In this document: positions 18,227 through 29,700 of the stretch, in pieces
Numbering within the stretch: position 1 is the first letter of the stretch
Layout: the number at the start of each line of letters is the position of its first letter
Assembly: GCA_977017575.1 (NCBI GenBank)
Contig: CDRNVI010000063.1
Span: 615,993-679,992 of the forward strand
DNA: 64,000 nucleotides
Source: Paramoeba atlantica
Lineage: Eukaryota; Discosea
Reading direction: 5' to 3'
Position numbers and translations under genes: made by a program
Notes under the pieces: generated by a model
Seen by the model: only the letters and a program-made list of their open reading frames with translations
Databases searched by the model: none
Told to the model about the DNA's origin: nothing

Positions 18227-20287
18227 GTGAACGGGGAGATCGCATCGTCGGTGCGTGACAGACTGACACGATGTCGACTAATGGCCATCAACAAACCGCA
18301 GAACGGAATACGACCGATTGCAATTGGGGAGACTCTATTGAAAGTATGTGGCTCGATCCTTCTAAACAGGAACGAAGAGAAACTGAAGAAATTTTTCCAG
18401 CCTGTCCAAAGAGGGATCCTCCAAAAGAATGCGTGCGAGGGAATTGTTCACGAGGTGCTCGATGAATATGACAAGGGACACGCCATCTTGGCGATCGATT
18501 ATAAGAATGCCTACAATACCCCCACGCGTCAAGCAATCTTCGAAGCACTCAAGAAAGACGGCATCTTCAAGCCTTTCATGCGGATTTTTAATCTTGAGTA
18601 CGGGGACTCGTCTGATCTGCTCTTCTTTGCCAATAACTCGCCCCATTCGATCGTGAAGAGCACTTCTGGCGTTCGACAGCGCTCAGCGCTTTCGTCACTA
18701 TACTTCTGTGCCCTGATACAGGATTCGCTCAAAGAAATCGAAGAGTCCTTTCCAGATGTAACGGTTCGAGCGTACATGGACGACATAACCTTGTCATCAA
18801 CAAATCCCCTATCCTTGCAGACCGCCTTTCTACACCTGCACGAATCTTCACGACTTCTGGGACTGGAAATGAACTTCCAGAAATGCGAATGGTTCAAGAA
18901 AACAGACACTCCATGGACGCCCCAAACTCTGCAAGCGATGGGGGTAGCCTGCCCGCAAGAAACAGTGAAAATTCTAGGTGCATATATCGGACAGGACGAG
19001 ATGGTAAGTGAATGCCTAAAGAAAAAGATGGACAAACACAAGTGTCTCTTTCGCCGTCTTCGACTCATGGGACCGAGCAACCTATCCCTCGCAATTCTGA
19101 ATCGGTGCGCCATCCCCCGTCAAGACTATCACCTCCGAGTACACAAGCCCGAAGCATCCCTTGAAATCGCCCAGCAGTTCGACGCGGAAGTAGGCAGTAT
19201 TATTCAGCATTGGTTTAATGCAACGGGCCCTACTGCAAAACTCGCCACACTTCCGCAATATCTCGGCGGACTCGGACTTACTCCGTCATGTTTGAAGCAA
19301 AAGCACTTTTTCCAAGCGTCTCGCAAAGCCATTGAAGAGCAATCCAAAACCAATAACGCTCCGGTGGTCATAGCGGGATCCAAGCGAAACAGGGCTCTGA
19401 ACGAACGTGGCAGCCAGAAGAATGATACTTCCAAGCGATTAGTCATGAAAGCAATACGATCTGAACAAAAACGATTTGCAACCGAGCTGAGAAAGGACAT
19501 GCGCCTCAAAGAACTAATGGAGCGAGGATCCGCATCATTTCACCACCTGCAATCAACCAGCAACTACATCAATCCGTACCTCTTCCGTTTCTGTATAATG
19601 ATGCGCCTGGGAATAGTGCCAGAAAATATGCCTAAGAGTGTGGTATGCCCGGGATGCCTGACAGAATATTCTTCTGATACCATCTTCCAGCACATTCCTG
19701 GATGTACACAATGCTGTGGGATAAATGCAACGAAGAAGCACACACGATTAGTCCGTTTCCTAGGTGAATTGTGTGCCAAAGCAGGGGTGCCCCATGTTAT
19801 AGAACCTCGAGTACATTCATCATTCTTCTGCACCAAATGTAAGGCCACCATATCCGAAGAGCTCTCTGAACATCACCCATGCAGAGCAAGACGTATGCGA
19901 TCAGGCCCTGATCTCGGTATCATGTGGTCCCATCTCGGAGAAATTCTCTACGATGTCACCGTAGTTCACAGTTGTGCCCCGAGCTATGCCAAAACCTCCG
20001 TCGAGCAGTTAATCCAAAATGCCCTTGAGCGCAAGCACAAAAAATACGTTGTACAAGGAGGCATACCGAAAGAAAGTTTCAGCTGCTTGGCAATGACCGA
20101 ATTAGGACAGTTGCACAACAACACGAAAACTCTCATTGTCTCGCTCGCACAACGGTCACAACAAAACGTGAAGGATGTCAAAGAAGCGTTCCAACTTGAA
20201 ATAGAGAAGATGAACGCGTACACAATTGCCACGCAACTCCGACAATACTTTCCACCAATTCAGTGGCTCGGAGGACTTGAACACTAA
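18225..20287 (+). pseudogene. Family A protein, RT core to nuclease
   Basis: The continuing frame (VVNGEIASSVRDRLTRC...) has no ATG at its head. It shows RT motifs: NGIRPIAIGETLLK, AIDYKNAYNTP (catalytic Asp), SGVRQRSALSS (Arg in place of the usual Gly after RQ), RAYMDDITLSS (YMDD), LGAYIGQD. Then come the knuckle CPGC...HIPGC, the second finger CTKC...HHPC, the nuclease RSGPDLGIMW...LYDVTVVH, and the C-terminal tail. Upstream and downstream frames together span the family length, so a single deletion separates it from an intact ORF. Confidence 0.8.
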
Positions 20288-20700
20288 TCAGAATTTCCTT
20301 TCACTTACAACCTCTATTTGATTTGATAAAATTCCCCGTCATCTCCGTTGATATCATCTCATGATCTAAGTTGATATTAACTTATTTCAGATAAAGAGCT
20401 CATGGAGAGTATTGCTGCTGTTAATGTCTGTACTTTTCTCAATATGCTTTACAATAGGAGGAACCAAGGAGTGAATTTTGTTTGTTTGGAGTGAATTTTG
20501 CTTGTTTTAATAGCTTACTCATTATTCATTCTTCGCTTGGCATGTAACTCAGCCGTTATGGAAAAAGATATTTTATGTATAAAATGGTTTTCTATAGACG
20601 CAAATTAAGAAAATTTCATGTTGGAGTTTCTTGAACACACAACATTCTATAAATTGAATTCATAGTACAGATACTCCAAATTGTAACGGGGCAAAAAAAA
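20288..20700 (+). other. 3' UTR of the family A element
   Basis: AT-rich, no ORF of note, with a local duplication of ggagtgaattttg(t/c)ttg and a terminal run of eight A. Nothing else recognised. Confidence 0.6.
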
Positions 20701-21582
20701 TTTGACTGTGAAGTGATTGAGCTTCTGCGCAAGGACTACGAGGTCACCGTCGAGGCTGTATGGTCCCTTCCCCGTGACGGCCTACGGCAGACGGTTATAG
20801 GGTTGGTGCATATGACGCATCCTAAGGACCCTAACTCAACTGAGTTGTTCGCCGAGTGGGATGGGGACAAGAACACTGCCTATCGTTTTCCCCATCCCGA
20901 GATCAACTACCACTCTTTGGAACTGGCCCATGTTCGGGCGCAGATGCCGGGTGGGAAACCAGTTGAAGATCTGATCCCCACGTTTGAACGCGTCCGTATT
21001 ACGGACCCGAAAGGCTTCTCCCCCTACGATCCGGTTACTTGGCAACCGTGGATCGACACGGATGATTTGTTCAAGCCACGTGAACTCACCCGTGAGCTGC
21101 GCGAAGCTCCGCAGCTTGGGGTACGCTTCAACCCTCCGCCGCAGCGTGAGCGCCTGTTCAAGATGTTAACTGAATGGGTGTACGCTGCGTGCAATACGGA
21201 GGGATGGCTAGAGAAGCACAACCTCGCCGTAGCCCTTCTCATCATCGAAGAGCTTCGCAACCATTATTGGGCTGCGGCGGGCGTTGCTGTCGAGCGTGTG
21301 CAACAGCGGTTGCACCGTGACGACGACCCTCAGGACCGCTACGGTCAGCTTGTGGTTGACGAGCAACTGAGGGGCCGGACTGCGCAGCGTGCTCCTCGTC
21401 GACGCAGCCAAGGACCTTTCTGTTTTGGCTGTCATCAGCCAGGCCACCTCCGATCGAACTGCCCCCAAGCGTCCCAACAGCAGGGGGGGCAGTTCCGTAC
21501 CACACGCACCCCGCAACAGGATTTTCGCGGCGGGGTGGTGGGCGGCGCCAACCGTTACGGCGCAACACGGGCTTTCCACTAG
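20701..21582 (+). CDS. VIPER-like gag-like protein with CCHC zinc knuckle (right part, fossil)
   Basis: The frame (about 290 aa) lacks an ATG at its left edge, where the family A insertion lies. Residues about 10-70 contain a predicted beta-barrel signature (VTVEAVWSLPRDG...VIGLVH....AEWDG....YRFPHPEI). A helical middle follows, then basic RRRSQ and the retroviral-type knuckle CFGCHQPGHLRSNC. It ends 3 nt before the recombinase ATG. The knuckle supports a gag-like RNA-binding role; the barrel is inference from pattern. Confidence 0.7.
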   Translation, partial: FDCEVIELLRKDYEVTVEAVWSLPRDGLRQTVIGLVHMTHPKDPNSTELFAEWDGDKNTAYRFPHPEINYHSLELAHVRAQMPGGKPVEDLIPTFERVRITDPKGFSPYDPVTWQPWIDTDDLFKPRELTRELREAPQLGVRFNPPPQRERLFKMLTEWVYAACNTEGWLEKHNLAVALLIIEELRNHYWAAAGVAVERVQQRLHRDDDPQDRYGQLVVDEQLRGRTAQRAPRRRSQGPFCFGCHQPGHLRSNCPQASQQQGGQFRTTRTPQQDFRGGVVGGANRYGATRAFH

Positions 21583-21585
21583 GAA

Positions 21586-22770
21586 ATGCCCCCCACCCCA
21601 ATTACTGCTCGTGCCCGTCGTCCCAGGCGACGACGGGTGGATATTCTTACCCCCGTTTCCTCCCCGTCTCTCCGCCAGCGCGAAAGACGGCCACGCGTGC
21701 GTGGCACTACTCCTCCTCCCCGCCCTCTCTCCCCGTTACGTCTAAGGCGCAGAAGCGTCTCCCTCCCAATCCGTCCTCTACCCCGGCTTCCCGTTCCCGT
21801 TTACACCGCCGCCAAGACCGCCGCCGCCAAAACCGCTGCCGTCGTAACCGCCGACGCCGCGCAGCCTCCAGGAGGACGCCGCCAGGAGCTGCTGAGGGCG
21901 ATTCTTCGAATGCCCCCCGAGGACCCGCGCGCCACTCAATTGGGCGAGGCGCTCAGACCCATGTGGGCAACGGCCACGTGGGCCACAAGGGAGCGACTGT
22001 GGTTCCGCCTGCGCGAGTATTGCCAGGCGAAGGGAATCACCGCGAATCCTGCAAACGCGGTGCTCTTCCTGGAGACTCTGCCTCTCGCTACCTCGACGCG
22101 CATGGGGTACGCAGGGGCATTGAGGACTCTGTTCGAGCTCATGGGAATCGAAGGTACCCCATTGAGTCTCTACGTAAAGGCCCTGCAAGCTCAGGGGGGG
22201 CTAGAACCCACGCGGCAGATGCTACCAATCACGCCACTTCTTCTAAAGAAGCTGAGACGTCATCTCGACGTAAAGGAGAGCATATGTTGCCTCCTGTGTT
22301 GGAAAGCCGCTGCGAGATGGACCGAGACCGCCGACCTGAGGCGGGAGCAGTTCGTGAGTGTGGCCAGTCACGAGGTAATCATTTATTGGGGCAGGGGGAC
22401 CAAGACAACCCGTCTGAATCCTTACCGGCCGTACCTCTACGCGATAGTGACTGGACCGGGGACACCCGAACTGGCTCAGTTTGTGGGAAGTTTGAGACCA
22501 GGCCAGCGCCTGTGTTACACGACGGTCCGGGAGATGGACCACAGGATGAATCAACTTCTCGGTCCGGGGTATGGAACACATTCCATAAAAAGAGGTGCAA
22601 TTACTTACCTATTCCACGAGATCTCCCTCGGGAATCTCAGGATGGAGGACGTCCAGAACCTCACGAAACACCTCAACGTCGAATCACTGTTGCGCTACAA
22701 CGCAAGCAGTATTACAACGGCAAGGGCTCTAGGGACGCAGAGAGTCTCAGCACGTCTCCCAGTGCTGTAA
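21586..22770 (+). CDS. VIPER-like tyrosine recombinase (fossil element)
   Basis: 394 aa. The first about 90 residues are basic and Pro-rich. Residues about 120-200 look like the SAM-like core-binding domain (RERLWFRLREYCQAKGITANPANAVLFLETL...GYAGALRTLFEL). The catalytic domain shows a conserved Arg region (CWKAAARWTETADLRREQ), then YGTHSIKRGAITYLF (the H-x2-R box as HSIKR) and a C-terminal HLNVESLLRYN with the likely nucleophile Tyr. Such recombinases integrate circular cDNA without an integrase or nick priming. The gag-YR-RT/RH order fits VIPER and differs from DIRS-1. Confidence 0.75.
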   Translation: MPPTPITARARRPRRRRVDILTPVSSPSLRQRERRPRVRGTTPPPRPLSPLRLRRRSVSLPIRPLPRLPVPVYTAAKTAAAKTAAVVTADAAQPPGGRRQELLRAILRMPPEDPRATQLGEALRPMWATATWATRERLWFRLREYCQAKGITANPANAVLFLETLPLATSTRMGYAGALRTLFELMGIEGTPLSLYVKALQAQGGLEPTRQMLPITPLLLKKLRRHLDVKESICCLLCWKAAARWTETADLRREQFVSVASHEVIIYWGRGTKTTRLNPYRPYLYAIVTGPGTPELAQFVGSLRPGQRLCYTTVREMDHRMNQLLGPGYGTHSIKRGAITYLFHEISLGNLRMEDVQNLTKHLNVESLLRYNASSITTARALGTQRVSARLPVL

Positions 22771-24476
22771 CCTCGGAGCACGTGGCAAAGTGCTTCGAGG
22801 AAGTGCCTTACCTTCGCAGGCACTCCGTTGTTTGTGCACGCCGCTCTTCACGGCTAGCCAAGGCACACGACGCTCACCTACCTTTGCACGTTAAGAAGTC
22901 GATACCTGTTATCCATTTGGATCAGGTTAAGGAGTGGATGAGTCTGTCAGCTGCCACTCGTTTTCGCAAGGTAGTGGATGAATTATTATGGGTACCTAAA
23001 GCCCCGTACCCCGAACCTAGTGTGAAAGGTTCATTGCCTGAGGCGGACGTCCGATTGTTGGAGGACGCAGGCATAATCTCCAAGGTCCCGGCGCAGGAGT
23101 TGAGAAAGCGCCCATCGATGCAGTTCATGATTCCCTTCACGGTTGTGGAGACCGATGATGAGGGCAATCAGCGCAGAAGATTTATTTCATGGACAAGGGA
23201 CGATAACGATAGATTAAAATCATATGAACCAAAGGTCCCATTATATCATCCCTCCAAGTATCTTCATAAGGCGCACGAGCCGATGGCTGTGAAGCGGGAC
23301 TTCACGTGTGGATTTTACCAGATTGGTATCCCAAAGAGGGCGCGGCCCAAATTCCGCCTTAGAACGAACAGTGGAGACGTGTTTGAGATGAACGTCCTCC
23401 CGATGGGCCATAGGTGTGCACCGGAGGTTATGCACACGGTTACCGCCGCGATTGCTGGCGAGGCGTCTATTTGTTCTCAGCGCTACTCGTTTCACCGAGG
23501 CGCTATCGACGTTTATGTTGACGGAGTTCGGTTTGCAGGAACCCACTCCGAGGCCACCACGTACGCTCAGTTCATTGACGAGCGTTGCGACAAGGCGAAC
23601 GGTCTTTTTAAAGATCGGGGTCAGCCCCCTGTAGCACAGTACGTGTTCAATGGGGTGGCGTTCGACCATAACGCGCATACGGTCTGCCTGGGACCGCGAG
23701 TGATCAGGAAACTGCGAGCCGACTCTTTCTTCAACATTTCCTTTGTTGACCTAGAGGCGGTGGTGGGGCGCCTCATTTATGGCTCCGCAGTTCTCCGACT
23801 CAATATGCCGCGATTTTATTTCGCTTTGAAGGTGGCGCAACGGCGTATCAACTTGTTGAACCGTTGCCCGAAGTTATGTGACCGTCCGGTCGCACTCCCT
23901 GTCGTCACTCGCTCCATGCTAGCAGAATGGAGAAACGAGTTGCTGGAGAATGTTCCACGGTCTCCACCTCCCCATCCCGATGTTGTTCCACACAAGCATC
24001 GTCTCTACACCGATGCCTCGGTGAAAGGATGGGGAGCGATTATGTATTTAGACAGCGGAGAGGTTTTGATTACGGGAGAGGCGTGGCCTGAGTCATCCTC
24101 GTATGAGGTGAATCGTGCGGAAGCTGCAGCAGTCCGCTTAGCCCTCGAGAAGTTTTCCGCGCATTGCCCCCGTGGAACCTGCTTGGATGTTTTTGTTGAC
24201 AACACCTCCTGTCAGGCTGCACTGAACAGGAGGATCTCCAAGTCAGAGGGGGTTTCAATGGAATTGCGCGAAGTCCTGCGACTGACAGAGGACAAAGGTA
24301 TTTGTGTCAAGGCAGCGTACATATCCACGGATGAGAACCCGGCGGATGCTGTCAGTCGCGGGAAGGAGATTGAGAGAGAGAAGGTTGAGAAATATAAAGG
24401 CAACATCGACAAATACAGCGATAATCAGCATCATCATATTGGTAAGCTAGACAGTCATATTGAAGGAAAACCCTAG
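22771..24476 (+). CDS. VIPER-like RT-RNase H polyprotein (copy 2)
   Basis: The RT-RNase H frame is nearly identical to 8641-10335, with the same YVDG box and RNase H residues. The reading frame is also open upstream (from 21963) beneath the recombinase frame; that overlap is typical of VIPER, and the actual start is not clear from the sequence. It ends in a His-rich tail (NQHHHIGKLDSH). The near-identity of the two copies dates them close together. Confidence 0.8.
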
Positions 24477-24516
24477 GGGACAGGATCACCAAATACAAAA
24501 AAAAAAAAAAAAAAAA

Positions 24517-25121
24517 GTCACACATTACTCGTCACACATGACGACCGGCTGGATTCATTCCGAACTGGTCGTTTGCGCCCATGAACATCTGGTCGGGATG
24601 CTGGTCGGGTCGACAGAGTCTATGCTCACGCCTAGTCCGTCAGGGCTAGGTACCCCAAGTGAGGTAGTACACGGGTAGTGAATCTCCTCCCCGTCGACCA
24701 GCATCCTGTTTCGCGACCGTGTCGCTGTCGACACAGGCCCGCGCCTGCGCCCTCCCATATAGCAAGGGAAGGGTTCACAAGTCAGGCCGTGGAGAGGTCG
24801 AAAGACCCGGTCCGGGACGCGCGAATGGATTGGGTCTGTATTGCTTGTTTTAGTTTTTACTGTTTCTTGTTTGTATTATATACTTAGGGGAGATTAAATT
24901 GCTAGTTTTGGGCTGAGAGAAAAAACAATAGGTACATCTGTGGAAACAAAAAGATTTGCTAAAAAAATTTTCAAATTGCTAATTTGATTGTTTGTTTTCA
25001 ACTCGTATCCCCCCCCCCCCCAATGGACCTACTTGGTTCGTCTACTGGGTCAAAATATAGAGGCAATGCCGCGTTTTATACTTCTCCCCCCTTATTAAAA
25101 AAAAAAAAAAAAAAAAAAAAA
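24517..25121 (+). mobile_element. Family B 3' UTR fragment with poly(A) tail
   Basis: No coding sequence. Plus-strand copy of the conserved family B 3' UTR: hairpin CCTAGTCC/GGGCTAGG (24631-24650), hairpin GTGTCG/CGACAC (24719-24734), the GGCCGTGGAGAGGTCGAAAG region, then the terminal gtctactgggtcaaaatatagaggc segment and poly(A) 25097-25121. Matches 38603-39060 (reverse complement) closely. Confidence 0.75.
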
Positions 25122-26776
25122 CTTCCACCTGATCCCTCATCTGAATTATTGGAGCGCGCTGACAAGATTGCCTGCGACATTAAGAACTCTACAGAAGGCG
25201 AAACGCCAGACACAGGACACCAGAATGCTACCACCGAAGAAGAACTGTTCTCCAGTGTCCGCCCGACGGAAAGCCTCGAGTTCCAATTCGAAGGAGCCAA
25301 TTCCTCTTCACTCAGCCAATTAAAGTCCTCTAGCAAGGCTGTGAAGGAGAAGTACGAGCGCCATAACCGCAGGGTAGGCTGTGCCGAATATGACTATGCT
25401 GATAACAGGCTAGTTTTTCCTGATCTCACGCCTCCTGATCTTCGCTTCTCAGTAAAGGGTAGCAGTAAAGGCCGTAAAAAGAAGAAACGCCCGAAGGGCA
25501 TCAATCTTTCTCAGCTGGATGCAGTGTCCGGGGCCGACAGCGAGGAACGCGACAATATAGAGTCCAGCGCGAATTCACCCGGGCCACGCACTCATGCCAC
25601 CGGAGTCATGGACAGCCCGTCTATCAAATTGTCCCAAAAGGAACAGAACACTAACACCCCCACGGGTAAGCGTAAACGTCACGTGCAGGTGTCGAAACCA
25701 GGGCCACGCGATTCCTCAGATACCGAAAGGCTCAATCAACCCCCCAATACCACTCCAGAAAAGCCACCTACAGTCAATGGAAACACGCGGAAATGTCCTT
25801 CTCAGGGATGTGCATGGCAAACTGTGCCTCACGGGGGCCAATGGCAATCCTTTTATAACCACGTATCCCACAGACACGGGGACGAGGTGCCTGATACCTG
25901 GTGGAACGAGGAGGGACGTTTCCGATGCAGGGATTGCAACAGGCACTACAACCTAAGCAAACAGGTCACCCATGCCGAAAACTGCGCTTTCCGCTGCTCT
26001 TCTCCCCCACCTATCTCCGAACCTACACAGACAGGGGGCGACCCGAGGGACAACCCTGCATTTTTTGCCGCACAAGCCGTCGCCGAACCCCTTCCCTCCC
26101 TGGCGTCAATCTGTTCGACACCTCTCAACACATGCAAAGACATTCCCAACAGCTGTCGCCAGGGGTGGGCGAAAGTCTTCTGTGAGTGTCTCTCTTCCGC
26201 TGTACGAGACAATACAGTTGAGGCCTGGACTCTTCTCGCCATGCTACCGAAATGCGTACTACCGGCACCTCATCGTGGGGGGAGCAGGGCAAAACTATCG
26301 TACGCCTCGCACGTTCGGAAGTGTCTCGCCCGGTGGTCACGGAAAGAATTTCTCCCCCTTTGGAACGAAACAATTGCGAGCCTACAACACAAAAAACGCG
26401 TCGCACAAGCACAGAGTCCGGAGGACGAGATAACCAAATCTGCTATGCGAGCTGAAAGACTCGTTCGCGACTCGGAACTATCTCGAGCTATGGCTGCCCT
26501 AACCTCTGAACCAGTAGCCCCGTATGACGATGATACTTACACTAAACTCCAAGCTAAGCATCCATCCCGACTCGCTACGTCGGTGAAACCCCTCAGTTCT
26601 TCGACGGAAATGGGACCAAAACCACTTCGAGCCACAGAGGAAGACGTAACGCAGGCTCTTGCAACTTTTCACCGGGGGTCATCGGGTGGCGCTTTTGGGC
26701 TACGCCCTGAACACGTACAAGTGGCACTAGAGTACCACCATGACGGCCGTACGGATCCATTGGGTACACTGACCCA
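25122..26776 (+). pseudogene. Family B R2-like element, N-terminal half cut by the minisatellite
   Basis: The frame begins inside the protein, at the end of the YTTxIPQ module (LPPDPSSELLERADK). It continues through a basic stretch, a C-x4-C...H-x4-H finger (CPSQGCAW...HVSHRH) and a C-x2-C...H-x3-C finger (CRDCNRHYNLSKQVTHAENC), the TCKDIPNSCR...WTLLAMLPKCVLPAPHRGG block, and RT block 0 (FHRGSSGGAFGLRPEHVQVAL). It is cut at 26776, where the 18-bp array starts. No internal frame break is seen. The rest of the RT and the nuclease are not adjacent in this window. Confidence 0.8.
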
Positions 26777-29700
26777 TTTAAGACCACTTTTTGTATTAAG
26801 ACCACTTTTTGTATTAAGACCACTTTTTGTATTAAGACCACTTTTTGTATTAAGACCACTTTTTGTATTAAGACCACTTTTTGTATTAAGACCACTTTTT
26901 GTATTAAGACCACTTTTTGTATTAAGACCACTTTTTGTATTAAGACCACTTTTTGTATTAAGACCACTTTTTGTATTAAGACCACTTTTTGTATTAAGAC
27001 CACTTTTTGTATTAAGACCACTTTTTGTATTAAGACCACTTTTTGTATTAAGACCACTTTTTGTATTAAGACCACTTTTTGTATTAAGACCACTTTTTGT
27101 ATTAAGACCACTTTTTGTATTAAGACCACTTTTTGTATTAAGACCACTTTTTGTATTAAGACCACTTTTTGTATTAAGACCACTTTTTGTATTAAGACCA
27201 CTTTTTGTATTAAGACCACTTTTTGTATTAAGACCACTTTTTGTATTAAGACCACTTTTTGTATTAAGACCACTTTTTGTATTAAGACCACTTTTTGTAT
27301 TAAGACCACTTTTGTATTAAGACCACTTTTTGTATTAAGACCACTTTTTGTATTAAGACCACTTTTTGTATTAAGACCACTTTTTGTATTAAGACCACTT
27401 TTTGTATTAAGACCACTTTTTGTATTAAGACCACTTTTTGTATTAAGACCACTTTTTGTATTAAGACCACTTTTTGTATTAAGACCACTTTTTGTATTAA
27501 GACCACTTTTTGTATTAAGACCACTTTTTGTATTAAGACCACTTTTTGTATTAAGACCACTTTTTGTATTAAGACCACTTTTTGTATTAAGACCACTTTT
27601 TGTATTAAGACCACTTTTTGTATTAAGACCACTTTTTGTATTAAGACCACTTTTTGTATTAAGACCACTTTTTGTATTAAGACCACTTTTTGTATTAAGA
27701 CCACTTTTTGTATTAAGACCACTTTTTGTATTAAGACCACTTTTTGTATTAAGACCACTTTTTGTATTAAGACCACTTTTTGTATTAAGACCACTTTTTG
27801 TATTAAGACCACTTTTTGTATTAAGACCACTTTTTGTATTAAGACCACTTTTTGTATTAAGACCACTTTTTGTATTAAGACCACTTTTTGTATTAAGACC
27901 ACTTTTTGTATTAAGACCACTTTTTGTATTAAGACCACTTTTTGTATTAAGACCACTTTTTGTATTAAGACCACTTTTTGTATTAAGACCACTTTTTGTA
28001 TTAAGACCACTTTTTGTATTAAGACCACTTTTTGTATTAAGACCACTTTTTGTATTAAGACCACTTTTTGTATTAAGACCACTTTTTGTATTAAGACCAC
28101 TTTTTGTATTAAGACCACTTTTTGTATTAAGACCACTTTTTGTATTAAGACCACTTTTTGTATTAAGACCACTTTTTGTATTAAGACCACTTTTTGTATT
28201 AAGACCACTTTTTGTATTAAGACCACTTTTTGTATTAAGACCACTTTTTGTATTAAGACCACTTTTTGTATTAAGACCACTTTTTGTATTAAGACCACTT
28301 TTTGTATTAAGACCACTTTTTGTATTAAGACCACTTTTTGTATTAAGACCACTTTTTGTATTAAGACCACTTTTTGTATTAAGACCACTTTTTGTATTAA
28401 GACCACTTTTTGTATTAAGACCACTTTTTGTATTAAGACCACTTTTTGTATTAAGACCACTTTTTGTATTAAGACCACTTTTTGTATTAAGACCACTTTT
28501 TGTATTAAGACCACTTTTTGTATTAAGACCACTTTTTGTATTAAGACCACTTTTTGTATTAAGACCACTTTTTGTATTAAGACCACTTTTTGTATTAAGA
28601 CCACTTTTTGTATTAAGACCACTTTTTGTATTAAGACCACTTTTTGTATTAAGACCACTTTTTGTATTAAGACCACTTTTTGTATTAAGACCACTTTTTG
28701 TATTAAGACCACTTTTTGTATTAAGACCACTTTTTGTATTAAGACCACTTTTTGTATTAAGACCACTTTTTGTATTAAGACCACTTTTTGTATTAAGACC
28801 ACTTTTTGTATTAAGACCACTTTTTGTATTAAGACCACTTTTTGTATTAAGACCACTTTTTGTATTAAGACCACTTTTTGTATTAAGACCACTTTTTGTA
28901 TTAAGACCACTTTTTGTATTAAGACCACTTTTTGTATTAAGACCACTTTTTGTATTAAGACCACTTTTTGTATTAAGACCACTTTTTGTATTAGACCACT
29001 TTTTGTATTAAGACCACTTTTTGTATTAAGACCACTTTTTGTATTAAGACCACTTTTTGTATTAAGACCACTTTTTGTATTAAGACCACTTTTTGTATTA
29101 AGACCACTTTTTGTATTAAGACCACTTTTTGTATTAAGACCACTTTTTGTATTAAGACCACTTTTTGTATTAAGACCACTTTTTGTATTAAGACCACTTT
29201 TTGTATTAAGACCACTTTTTGTATTAAGACCACTTTTTGTATTAAGACCACTTTTTGTATTAAGACCACTTTTTGTATTAAGACCACTTTTTGTATTAAG
29301 ACCACTTTTTGTATTAAGACCACTTTTTGTATTAAGACCACTTTTTGTATTAAGACCACTTTTTGTATTAAGACCACTTTTTGTATTAAGACCACTTTTT
29401 GTATTAAGACCACTTTTTGTATTAAGACCACTTTTTGTATTAAGACCACTTTTTGTATTAAGACCACTTTTTGTATTAAGACCACTTTTTGTATTAAGAC
29501 CACTTTTTGTATTAAGACCACTTTTTGTATTAAGACCACTTTTTGTATTAAGACCACTTTTTGTATTAAGACCACTTTTTGTATTAAGACCACTTTTTGT
29601 ATTAAGACCACTTTTTGTATTAAGACCACTTTTTGTATTAAGACCACTTTTTGTATTAAGACCACTTTTTGTATTAAGACCACTTTTTGTATTAAGACCA

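Larger units (their letters stand above)
16680..20700 (+). mobile_element. Family A R2-like element with partial spliced leader, inside VIPER-like copy 2
   Basis: The 5' end is the last 16 nt of the spliced leader (16680-16695), then a 29-nt T-rich leader and the ATG at 16725. The ORF runs to 20287 with one frame break near 18224. The 3' UTR (20288-20692) contains a duplicated ggagtgaatttt motif (about 20470-20505) and ends in a short A run (20693-20700). Apart from the one break and the shortened leader it is full length. Confidence 0.8.
15963..24516 (+). mobile_element. VIPER/DIRS-like retroelement, copy 2 (fossil, split by a family A insertion)
   Basis: Left terminal repeat A1 (15963-16140), gag-like part 1 (from 16142), then a family A element inserted at 16680-20700, gag-like part 2 (20701-21582), tyrosine recombinase (21586-22770), RT-RNase H (22771-24476) and an A-rich tract where the copy ends (24497-24516). 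The right-hand B-A-B structure is absent. The string aagtgatt flanks the insertion (16673-16680 and 20711-20718). The element is broken by the insertion and by loss of its right end; the frames otherwise look open. Likely young. Confidence 0.75.
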
